This document shows positions 1 through 5,639 of a stretch of DNA of 5,639 bases, in pieces (the stretch's first letter is position 1; each line of letters starts with the position of its first letter). This stretch comes from a bacterium (GTDB taxonomy: Bacteria; Krumholzibacteriota; Krumholzibacteriia; Krumholzibacteriales; Krumholzibacteriaceae): NCBI GenBank assembly GCA_017885175.1, contig JAFNGP010000247.1, positions 1,330 to 6,968 on the forward strand, in the 5' to 3' direction. The translations under genes and the position numbers were made by a program. The notes below the pieces were generated by a model. It had not been told where the DNA came from. It saw only the letters and a program-made list of their open reading frames with translations, and ran no database searches.

Positions 1-1888
1 CGTGATCACCCCGACGAAGCTCACCGACTACGTGCCTCTCTTCCGGTCGAACAAGGGGGAGGTCACGACCCAGTACGAGATGAAGATACTCGAGGATCTC
101 GGCGTCCTGAAGATCGACATCCTCGGGCTCAAGACGCTCTCGCAGATAAAGAACACGATCGATCTCATCGAGCGGCACGAAGGGGTGCGCATCGATCCCG
201 ACGCGATACCGTTCGATGACGACGCCACCTTCGAGCTGTTCCGGGAAGGGCGGACGGTCGGGATCTTTCAGGTCGAGAGTTCCGGCATGCGCGAGGTCCT
301 CAGGAAGATCGCCCCGACGAAGTTCGAGGATGTCATCGCCATCAACGCGCTGTACCGGCCGGGCCCTCTCGGGAGCGGCATGGTCGCGGATTTCATCGAA
401 TGCAAGCACGGCCGCAAGCCGATCGCCTATGAGGACCCGCGTCTCGAGCCGATCCTCGCGGAGACCTACGGCGTCATCCTCTACCAGGAACAGGTCATGA
501 GAATCGCGAGCGAGCTCGCGGGCTTCACTCTCGGTCAGGCCGACATCCTGCGGCGCGCGATGGGGAAGAAGAAGAAGGACGAGATGGAGAAGCAGCGCGA
601 GCGCTTCATCGCCGGCGCGCTCGAACGCGGGCTCACGAAGAAGAAAGCGGCGAAAATATTCGACCTCATCAACTTCTTTTCCGGCTACGGCTTCAATAAA
701 TCGCATTCGGCGGCGTATGCGGTGATCTCGATGCAGACCGCCTTCCTCAAGGCGCACTACCCTGCGGCCTTCATGGCCGCCTCGATGACGTGCGACATGG
801 GCGATACCGACAGGCTCATGGTGCTGCTCGACGAGTGCCGGAACCTCGGTCTTTCCGTTCATCCACCCGACGTGAACGCCGGCGGCGTCGGTTTCGGGCT
901 GGCCAACGGGGAAATCACCTACGGGCTCGCCGCGATCAAGAACGTCGGCGCGCAGGCGATCCAGTCGGTCATCGAGGCGCGCGCGGCGGGACCGTTCGGC
1001 GACATCTTCGATTTCTGCGAGCGCGTCGACCTGCGTCTCATGAATCGGCGCGTGGTCGAAAGCCTCATCCAGGCGGGCGCCCTCGACGCCCTTCCGGGAA
1101 CGCGGGCGCAGAAGTTCGCGACCCTCGACCGGATTCTCGCCCGGGCGCAGCGCCGCCAGAGCGAAAAGGAGCGCGGGCAGGGTTTTCTCGGCTTCTCCGA
1201 GGGAGCCTCGACGAGCGACGCGGGAGCCCTTGATAACGCGGGCGACTGGGACGAAGCGACGCGGCTTCATCGAGAGAAGGAATCGCTCGGATTCTATTTC
1301 TCGGGGCATCCGCTCGATCGCTACGCCGAGATGCTCGGCACGCTCATCAGCGTCGACAGCCTGAAGCTCAAGGAGAAACGCGATCGGGAGGCGGTCGTGG
1401 GCGCCGCTCTCGTCACCGACCTGCGCGTCATCCTCGATCGCAAGGGGAATCCGATGGCCTTCGTCACGGTCGAGGACGTGCACGGCTCCTACGAGATCAT
1501 CGCCTTTTCCGATTGCTACCAGAAGCGGCGGAAAAAGCTCCAGCAGGACCAGATCGTCGTCGTGGCGGGAAAGATTTCGGTGAAGGACCGGGGGGACGTC
1601 AAGATCATCGCCGACGAGGTGTATACGATCGAGGAGGCCGTCCAGATGCTCGCGAGAAAGGTGCACCTCACGATTCGCCCGGAGGCCTTCAGCGAGAGCG
1701 GACTCGATCGGCTCAAGGAGACGCTCGGCCGATTCCCCGGCGAGCGCGAAATCATCTTTCACATTCGCGAGAACGGGCGCGAGCGCGGCGCCTTTCGCGC
1801 GCGCCTCGGCAAGGTTTCTCCGCGCGTCGAGCTCCTGCAGGAATTGAACGCGATAACGGGGGTTGAGCATGTTGAAGTCTCCAGCTAG
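1..1888 (+). CDS. dnaE: DNA polymerase III alpha subunit, C-terminal part (5' truncated by window edge)
   Basis: This is the catalytic subunit of the replicative DNA polymerase (family C), which copies the chromosome as part of the Pol III holoenzyme. About 628 residues are visible; bacterial DnaE is usually near 1,100-1,200 residues, so the PHP domain and the first two catalytic Asp residues lie left of the window. The reading frame is already open at base 1, and the GTG at base 2 is an internal Val codon. Numbering from base 2: the third palm Asp is D39 in LKIDILGL, matching E. coli KFDFLGL. The fingers include ALYRPGPLGSGMV (116-128), ILYQEQVMRIA (159-169), LRRAMGKKK (183-191) and GYGFNKSHSAAYA (228-240). 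A helix-hairpin-helix region is near 305-370, a likely beta-clamp motif QGFLGF at 393-398, GHPLDRY at 435-441, and an OB fold near 470-550. The end VEHVEV aligns with the E. coli C terminus, so the 3' end is intact. No frameshift is seen. The next gene overlaps the end. Confidence 0.97.
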   Translation, partial: VITPTKLTDYVPLFRSNKGEVTTQYEMKILEDLGVLKIDILGLKTLSQIKNTIDLIERHEGVRIDPDAIPFDDDATFELFREGRTVGIFQVESSGMREVLRKIAPTKFEDVIAINALYRPGPLGSGMVADFIECKHGRKPIAYEDPRLEPILAETYGVILYQEQVMRIASELAGFTLGQADILRRAMGKKKKDEMEKQRERFIAGALERGLTKKKAAKIFDLINFFSGYGFNKSHSAAYAVISMQTAFLKAHYPAAFMAASMTCDMGDTDRLMVLLDECRNLGLSVHPPDVNAGGVGFGLANGEITYGLAAIKNVGAQAIQSVIEARAAGPFGDIFDFCERVDLRLMNRRVVESLIQAGALDALPGTRAQKFATLDRILARAQRRQSEKERGQGFLGFSEGASTSDAGALDNAGDWDEATRLHREKESLGFYFSGHPLDRYAEMLGTLISVDSLKLKEKRDREAVVGAALVTDLRVILDRKGNPMAFVTVEDVHGSYEIIAFSDCYQKRRKKLQQDQIVVVAGKISVKDRGDVKIIADEVYTIEEAVQMLARKVHLTIRPEAFSESGLDRLKETLGRFPGEREIIFHIRENGRERGAFRARLGKVSPRVELLQELNAITGVEHVEVSS

Positions 1889-2645
1889 CCTGATACGCCT
1901 CGTGATCCTCGCCGCGGCGTTGTGCTGCGCGGCGGCGGGTACCGGCCGGTCCCAGATTCTCGAGGACATCCGCCTGGTCGACAGCCCCACCGCCGGCATT
2001 TTGCCCCACGGGGGCTACCTGATCTACGGCAGCATCGGTCCCGAAAGCAGCATTCTCGCCGGGATCGGTGTCGGATTTTTCGACCGGGTCATGCTCGGCT
2101 CCTCGTTCGGGCTCCAGAAGTTTATCGGGCGAGGCGATATCGAGGTGAACGACCGGCCCGGTTTCGAGATCCGCGTCCGCGCGATCGAGGAGAGCGAGGC
2201 GGGTCCCGCGTTCGCCCTCGGGATCGATACGCAGGGGGAGGACGCCTACCTGGACGACGCGCAGCGTTACGAGCGAAAGTCGAAGGGCGCCTACGCGGTC
2301 GTCAGCAAGAACTACCGTTTGATCGGGGATTTTTCGATCCACGGAGGCGTCAATTATTCGTTCGAAGCGAAGGATGAAAAGGGCGTGAACGCTTTCGGCG
2401 GCCTCTCGCTCGAGATCGTCAAGGGATTCAGCCTTCTCCTCGACTACAACGCCGCGTTCGACGACAACGACACGGGAGTCGCCACCCATCGCACGCGGGG
2501 CAGGGGATACCTCGACAGCGGCCTGCGCTTCGATTACCGGGACAACCTGCGGTTCAAGATATTCTTCAAGGATCTTCTCGATAACTATCTGCCCGTTTCG
2601 GGAGTCGACCGTTCCATTGAGGTTTTTTACCTGAGTTCGTTCTGA
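1869..2645 (+). CDS. YjbH-like outer-membrane beta-barrel protein, secreted
   Basis: A 258-residue exported protein. From the ATG at 1869 it begins with a signal peptide: an Arg near residue 10, then a hydrophobic LVILAAALCCAAAG core and a small-residue region before GRSQ. No clear lipobox is seen. The mature part alternates hydrophobic and polar residues in beta-hairpin fashion and ends in Phe (YLSSF), as expected of a barrel inserted by the Bam complex. Features such as SPTAGILPHGGY, DRPGFEIRVR, ALGIDTQG and SKGAYAVVSKNY resemble the short YjbH-domain proteins I recall from FCB-type phyla; this is recognition from memory. YjbH in E. coli lies in an exopolysaccharide operon, but its biochemical role is unsettled. 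The ATG lies inside dnaE (20-base overlap), with GGGGG at 1858-1862 as a possible weak ribosome site. A TTG at 1863 would add two residues and is less likely. The protein could be another small outer-membrane barrel. Confidence 0.8.
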   Translation: MLKSPASLIRLVILAAALCCAAAGTGRSQILEDIRLVDSPTAGILPHGGYLIYGSIGPESSILAGIGVGFFDRVMLGSSFGLQKFIGRGDIEVNDRPGFEIRVRAIEESEAGPAFALGIDTQGEDAYLDDAQRYERKSKGAYAVVSKNYRLIGDFSIHGGVNYSFEAKDEKGVNAFGGLSLEIVKGFSLLLDYNAAFDDNDTGVATHRTRGRGYLDSGLRFDYRDNLRFKIFFKDLLDNYLPVSGVDRSIEVFYLSSF

Positions 2646-2653
2646 GCGGTTCG

Positions 2654-2682
2654 CCGGGGGATGCCTGAACCCGTTCCCCCGG
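2654..2682 (+). terminator. GC-rich stem-loop after the YjbH-like gene, possible terminator or 3' stabiliser
   Basis: CCGGGGGA (2654-2661) and TCCCCCGG (2675-2682) are perfect 8-base inverted arms around a 13-base loop, beginning nine bases after the stop codon of the YjbH-like gene. No T-run follows directly; the nearest is TTTTT at 2720-2724. It is therefore not a classical intrinsic terminator. It may mark the 3' end of the upstream transcript or protect it. A competing helix between GGTTC (2648-2652) and GAACC (2667-2671) is also possible. Confidence 0.4.
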
Positions 2683-2727
2683 GCGCGTCGAGCGGCATGC
2701 GCGCGGGAGGGAAGAGTCGTTTTTAAC

Positions 2728-2757
2728 TTGACCCTATCGCCTTGCGTCATATATAAT
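2728..2757 (+). promoter_or_regulatory. Sigma-70-type promoter for the trm112-like / membrane protein / C25 unit
   Basis: A -35 box TTGACC (2728-2733, five of six consensus bases) and a perfect -10 box TATAAT (2752-2757) are separated by 18 bases. The region is AT-rich against a GC-rich background. Transcription would start near 2763-2766, giving a leader of about 110 bases before the ATG at 2873. The boxes lie in the only sizeable gap between genes, on the strand of the genes that follow. Confidence 0.8.
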
Positions 2758-2803
2758 TGAAATGCCAGCGCGAGAGGTGCGAAAATCGAGTTCCGTGTTG
2801 CAT

Positions 2804-2852
2804 GTCCCTGATCGGAAAGAGTATGCTTTCCATTCGTGTCAGGGATTTTTAT
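2804..2852 (+). promoter_or_regulatory. Leader stem-loop with T-rich tail, attenuator-like
   Basis: The leader between the promoter and the trm112-like gene holds two nested inverted repeats. The outer arms are TCCCTGA (2805-2811) with TCAGGGA (2839-2845). The inner arms are GGAAAG (2814-2819) with CTTTCC (2826-2831), with a six-base loop. The two stems are separated by an asymmetric internal loop of 2 and 7 bases. TTTTTATTT follows at 2846-2854. This is the layout of a Rho-independent terminator placed inside a 5' leader, so it could attenuate the operon or end a short RNA of about 90 bases. The outer stem is only seven pairs and moderately GC, so termination may be partial. I do not recognise a known riboswitch in it. 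Confidence 0.45.
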
Positions 2853-2854
2853 TT

Positions 2855-2862
2855 AGGGGGTG
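2855..2862 (+). promoter_or_regulatory. Ribosome binding site that supports the trm112-like start at 2873
   Basis: AGGGGGTG lies 10 bases before the ATG at 2873 and is the only purine-rich Shine-Dalgarno-like stretch in the leader. It supports this start over the in-frame ATG at 2762, which falls almost exactly on the predicted transcription start and has no ribosome site. Confidence 0.55.
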
Positions 2863-2872
2863 CGACCGCGGC

Positions 2873-3040
2873 ATGATACGAAAAGAGCTCCTCGAAATTC
2901 TGGCATGCCCCGCATGCAAGGAGAAGGTCGTTCTGAACGAAGCGGGAACATATCTTCTCTGCGGCAGGTGCCGCGTGCGCTATCCGATCGAGGAAGAGAT
3001 TCCGATCATGCTCGTCGACAGAGCGGAGAAGATCGATTAG
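2873..3040 (+). CDS. Trm112/YcaR-family (UPF0434) zinc-ribbon protein
   Basis: A 55-residue protein with the fold signature of Trm112-like proteins: KELLEILACPACKEKV at the N terminus, a second Cys pair CGRC, then RYPIEEEIPIML, matching the E. coli YcaR pattern (LLEIIACPVC ... FPLRDGIPVLL). Four Cys (12, 15, 30, 33) could bind one zinc ion; E. coli YcaR lacks part of the second pair, so this copy keeps the fuller site. Eukaryotic and archaeal Trm112 is an activating partner of several methyltransferases; the role of the bacterial relatives is not settled. The start at 2873 is chosen because family members begin just before the LLEILACP segment. The frame stays open upstream to an ATG at 2762, but those 37 residues show no conservation that I recognise. 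It is the first gene after the promoter, and the membrane-protein gene follows after 25 bases. Confidence 0.9.
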   Translation: MIRKELLEILACPACKEKVVLNEAGTYLLCGRCRVRYPIEEEIPIMLVDRAEKID

Positions 3041-3065
3041 CGGCTCGAGCGGAGGTTCCGGGTCC

Positions 3066-3473
3066 ATGTGTCTCTTTACGCATGTCGCAGCCGGCGCGAT
3101 CGCCGGAGCTCTTTCGCCGACTCTCTACGCGGCCCCCATTCTCGGGCTCGCGAGCCACGTCGTTCTGGACATCCTTCCGCACCGCGATATCGACCGGATG
3201 CGCTACGAGCTGATCCTGGCCGTTATCGCGATCGCCGCGATCGCGCTCGGCGGAGCGCTCAGCGTGAAAGTCTCTCTTGGAATCGCGTTCGCGCTCATTC
3301 CCGACATCGAGAATCTCCTGTGGAAACTCGGCGCGATCCGCGACGATCAAAAGGTCTTCCCGGGACACCGAAAATTCCTCCCGCACGGGATGGTCGCAGG
3401 CGGGAGCAGCATCGGTCTCCAGATGGCCGGTTCCGCCGCCGTCATAGCGTTCTTGATTCGGAGGGGCGTATGA
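3066..3473 (+). CDS. Multi-pass membrane protein, YdjM/DUF457-like 'metal-dependent hydrolase' candidate
   Basis: A 135-residue hydrophobic protein. Membrane segments are likely near 8-37, 48-66, 67-80 and 108-131, the first preceded by FTH. Potential metal ligands recur at membrane edges: H6, H31 and D35 in SHVVLDILPHRD, H39, then D80 in the second IPD motif, and H101 and H107 in FPGHRKFLPH. The H/D pattern followed by 'LPH' resembles the YdjM/YbcI/DUF457 family of inner-membrane proteins, annotated as metal-dependent hydrolases with no proven substrate. The match rests on these motifs alone and could be to a neighbouring family. The start is supported by GGAGG at 3051-3055, ten bases before the ATG. 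The stop codon overlaps the next start (ATGA, 3470-3473), so translation with the downstream C25 gene is probably coupled. Confidence 0.7.
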   Translation: MCLFTHVAAGAIAGALSPTLYAAPILGLASHVVLDILPHRDIDRMRYELILAVIAIAAIALGGALSVKVSLGIAFALIPDIENLLWKLGAIRDDQKVFPGHRKFLPHGMVAGGSSIGLQMAGSAAVIAFLIRRGV

Positions 3474-5639
3474 AGAGACTCCTTCTCGCGTCGGCGCTCT
3501 GCGCGGCCTGCGTATCTCCCGCCTTCGCCGGGCTTTCGCGGGTGGTTTCAACGAGCGCGGGAAGCGTGACGGTCGAGCTCACGATTCCCGCTCCGTCCGT
3601 CATGCCGATCGAGGCCGGGGGAAATGGGCGATTGAGCCGGATATTCGTGAACGGCTTTTTCTCGCTCGACGTCGAGGGCTCTCCTATTCTTCCCGTTCGG
3701 CGATTCTTTTTCGCGGTCGGCGCTCCCGAGAACGTCAGAATCGACGTGCTCGAGGAGGAATCGTACTTTATGGGCGGCGTGCTCCCGGCGGTCGCTCTCG
3801 AGAAGGGCACGCTCGGGGATGCGCGCGCGGCGCTCTCGAAGGTTCCTCCCCTGGCCGAGCAGCGGTTCGTCCGCCTCTCGGGCGTCGAGAAGGTGCGCGG
3901 CACCTACTGCGCGTTCGTCGACGTCTCCCCCGTTCTCTTCGATCCGGCGGCGAAAGGGCTTTCATGCGCCCGCCGGCTCGTCGTCCGCCTCTCGTTCCCG
4001 CCGGGCGAACCGGGCAGGGCGGGAGGCAGGGGCGGATTCCTCGCGGACGATCTGTTCGTCAACGCGGAGCAGGCGGCCTCGTGGAGCCGTCTTCCGGCGG
4101 CGACCGCCGGCGCCGCGCGCGCGCCGTTCGAATTCGCCCTCTCGAGCAGCTGGATCAGGATCGGGGTGAAGGAAAAGGGCATTTACACCGTCACGTATAA
4201 CGACCTTCTCTCGGCGGGGGCGAACCCGGCGCTCATCGATCCCGCCACGCTGCGGCTCTTTTCGGGGGGCCCCCATCCCGAACCCGACAGTCTGAGTCAG
4301 GGCGGGAGCTACCGGGACGATTACCATTTCACCGAGCACGCAATCCTGTATCGCGGACAGGGGGGCGGTTCCCTGCAGCCGACGGACACGGTGTTCTTCT
4401 ACGGTCTCCCCGCCGCGGGGTGGGCGAACGACGCGGATCCCTCGGCGAGTCCGAGGCAATACTACAAGCATCCGTACGATTCGACGAACGTCTACTGGCT
4501 CACGTGGGGCGGCGACTTCGCCGGCGCCCCGCGCAGAATCGACGAACGCGGCGTCGCGCCGCTCTATTCCCCCGGCGACACGCTGATCACGTGGTACGAA
4601 GAGCGCATTCGTTCGGAGAAGGACCTGTATTACGATCCCATCTATGTCGACGACCGGTGGTACTGGAATTTCCTCAAGATGAACGGGAGCACGTCGTACT
4701 TTCAGCATGAGTTCTTCGCGAGCGACATCGCCGACGCCTCAGGCGTCATGAAGACCAAGGCGTACGGACCGTACAACTACACGAGGTACCAGAACACGGC
4801 GACGTACCTGGTCAACGGCGTGGTCGCCGGGACGATTACCTGGGTCGTGCCCTACGGCTACAATCCGTCGAGCATGAGGGTGCTCGAGGCCGCGGTGTCG
4901 AATATCGTCGAGGGACGGAACGTCTTCGGGGTGTCGAAGCCCGTCGACAACGAGATGTACATATTCTGGTACGAGATATTCTACCACAGGCTTTTCAGGG
5001 CCTCTCAGGGGACGCTCCATTTCGGGGTGCCCGAGCGGGCGCGCCGGGCGCGCTACGAGCTCGGGGGGTTCCCGGCGGGAGAGAAGCTGCTTTTCGACGT
5101 GACATTCGACGAAGCCCCCGTCCTCTGCACGGGCTCGCAGCCGGTGGCGGGAGGACTCATATTCGAGGATTCGCTGCAGGGGCGGCCGCGCCGGTACGCG
5201 GCGGTGTCGAGGACGGCGTTCAAGAAGGGCGCCAGTTCCTTCGAGAACGTGCCGTCGCTGAGGGACGAGAGCGCCTGTCCGGATATGGTGATCCTGTACC
5301 ACGAGGATTTTCGCGACGCGGCTCTCACGCTGAAGGCGCACCGCGAGCGGGTGTTTCCCGGCGTCGAGAATCCGGTCGTACGGGCAGTGGACATCGAGGA
5401 CGTGTACAACAATTTCTCCGGCGGGCACAAGGATCCGGTCGCGATCCGCAACTATCTCAAGTTCCTGTACGATAAGGGCGCGTGCGGGGGAGCGGGAGAA
5501 CCCGTTATCAAGTACGTCCTCCTTTTCGGGAACGGCACATACGACGCGCGCGATTTGCTCGGCCAGAAAAACGATTTTGTGCCGCTCTATATCAATATAC
5601 GCTACCCGAACGAGTCGGAAGGGGTCGAGGACGAAGACT
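3470..5639 (+). CDS. PorU/gingipain-like secreted protein (peptidase family C25), 3' truncated by window edge
   Basis: The frame is open from ATG 3470 to the window end: 723 codons with no stop. Residues 1-20 are a clear Sec signal peptide (MKRLLL, hydrophobic core, cleavage after AFA). Residues 21-200 look like a beta-rich propeptide region. Residues 226-267 (SSWIRIGVKEKGIYTVTYNDL to LFSGG) and 288-349 (ILYRGQG, DTVFFYGL, PYDSTNVYWLTWGGD) match the N-terminal region of PorU-type proteins. The C25 domain begins near 602 with DMVILYHEDF, then VYNNFSGGHKDPVAIRNYL (645-663) and IKYVLLFGNGTYD (680-692). The catalytic His and Cys of C25 enzymes lie further downstream and are outside the window, so activity cannot be judged. 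In Bacteroidota PorU is the sortase that removes C-terminal signals of type IX cargo; here it could be that or a secreted protease. GGAGGGG at 3460-3466 is a strong ribosome site, and the start overlaps the upstream stop. Confidence 0.85.
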   Translation, partial: MKRLLLASALCAACVSPAFAGLSRVVSTSAGSVTVELTIPAPSVMPIEAGGNGRLSRIFVNGFFSLDVEGSPILPVRRFFFAVGAPENVRIDVLEEESYFMGGVLPAVALEKGTLGDARAALSKVPPLAEQRFVRLSGVEKVRGTYCAFVDVSPVLFDPAAKGLSCARRLVVRLSFPPGEPGRAGGRGGFLADDLFVNAEQAASWSRLPAATAGAARAPFEFALSSSWIRIGVKEKGIYTVTYNDLLSAGANPALIDPATLRLFSGGPHPEPDSLSQGGSYRDDYHFTEHAILYRGQGGGSLQPTDTVFFYGLPAAGWANDADPSASPRQYYKHPYDSTNVYWLTWGGDFAGAPRRIDERGVAPLYSPGDTLITWYEERIRSEKDLYYDPIYVDDRWYWNFLKMNGSTSYFQHEFFASDIADASGVMKTKAYGPYNYTRYQNTATYLVNGVVAGTITWVVPYGYNPSSMRVLEAAVSNIVEGRNVFGVSKPVDNEMYIFWYEIFYHRLFRASQGTLHFGVPERARRARYELGGFPAGEKLLFDVTFDEAPVLCTGSQPVAGGLIFEDSLQGRPRRYAAVSRTAFKKGASSFENVPSLRDESACPDMVILYHEDFRDAALTLKAHRERVFPGVENPVVRAVDIEDVYNNFSGGHKDPVAIRNYLKFLYDKGACGGAGEPVIKYVLLFGNGTYDARDLLGQKNDFVPLYINIRYPNESEGVEDED

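Larger units (their letters stand above)
2802..2876 (+). other. Possible 24-codon leader ORF through the hairpin
   Basis: ATG at 2802 opens 24 codons (beginning MSLIGKSMLS) and stops at TGA 2874-2876, overlapping the trm112-like start codon as ATGA. It passes through both stems of the leader hairpin. Only a weak GAG (2788-2790, 11 bases upstream) could serve as ribosome site. A second in-frame ATG at 2823 is closely preceded by GGAAAGAG. There is no recognisable peptide motif or run of a regulatory amino acid. An open frame this short is easily due to chance, so it is offered only as a candidate leader peptide. Confidence 0.2.

Noticed and set aside
1752..2750. Long open frame of 332 codons on the minus strand
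   Set aside because: It lies opposite the end of dnaE and the whole YjbH-like gene. Its product is Arg/Asp/Glu-rich with no motif or signal, and it covers the promoter region. It is a GC-driven shadow.
2752..2757. Divergent minus-strand promoter in the ATATATAAT stretch
   Set aside because: The stretch is partly palindromic, but no credible minus-strand gene lies to its left and no good -35 box is placed for that direction.
2764..2852. Leader RNA as signal recognition particle RNA or a known riboswitch
   Set aside because: GGAAAG in the hairpin recalls the SRP RNA loop, but the conserved GUCAGG...GGAAGGNAGCAG arrangement is absent, and no glycine, SAM or c-di-GMP riboswitch core was recognised.
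3225..3250. Iterated GCGATCGC-like words (HIP1-like palindromes)
   Set aside because: They encode the Ala/Ile-rich membrane helix AIAIAAIA; simple codon repetition explains them, and no such enrichment was seen elsewhere in the window.
3962..4708. Open frame of 248 codons on the minus strand
   Set aside because: It is the complement of the continuous C25 gene, has an Arg-rich low-information product and no ribosome site that I can support.
4739..5428. Open frame of 229 codons on the minus strand
   Set aside because: It is the complement of the C25 gene in the region with recognisable PorU/C25 motifs on the + strand; its His/Arg/Val-rich product has no family resemblance.

Overview
This is a GC-rich stretch (clearly above 50 % G+C by eye) of a bacterial chromosome. 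All supported genes lie on the + strand. From left to right it holds the 3' half of a DNA polymerase III alpha subunit gene (dnaE, cut by the left edge), a secreted YjbH-like outer-membrane beta-barrel candidate that overlaps the end of dnaE, an intergenic region of about 227 bases, a 55-residue Trm112/YcaR-type zinc-ribbon protein, a multi-pass membrane protein resembling YdjM/DUF457 'metal-dependent hydrolases', and the first 723 codons of a large secreted PorU/gingipain-like (peptidase family C25) protein cut by the right edge.

Organism: signal peptides, a beta-barrel protein ending in Phe and a PorU-like protein point to a diderm (Gram-negative-type) bacterium. PorU-like C25 proteins belong to the type IX secretion world of Bacteroidota and related FCB-group phyla. 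The high GC and the pairing with a short YjbH-like protein would suit a GC-rich FCB-type candidate phylum (the Eisenbacteria/Krumholzibacteria/Latescibacteria kind) better than a typical Bacteroidota genome. This placement is inference; no rRNA or other phylogenetic marker except partial DnaE is present.

Layout and expression: dnaE and the YjbH-like gene overlap by 20 bases and are probably co-transcribed. A GC-rich hairpin lies just after the YjbH-like gene. A near-consensus sigma-70 promoter (TTGACC, 18-base spacer, TATAAT) then starts a second unit: trm112-like gene, 25-base gap, membrane protein, ATGA overlap, C25 protein. Between promoter and trm112 start is a leader of about 110 bases. 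It holds a two-part stem-loop followed by a T-rich run, and a 24-codon reading frame that runs through the hairpin and ends in an ATGA overlap with the trm112 start. This leader is the least explained part of the window and looks like a possible attenuator or a short terminated RNA.

There is no mobile element, CRISPR array, tRNA or rRNA that I can support.
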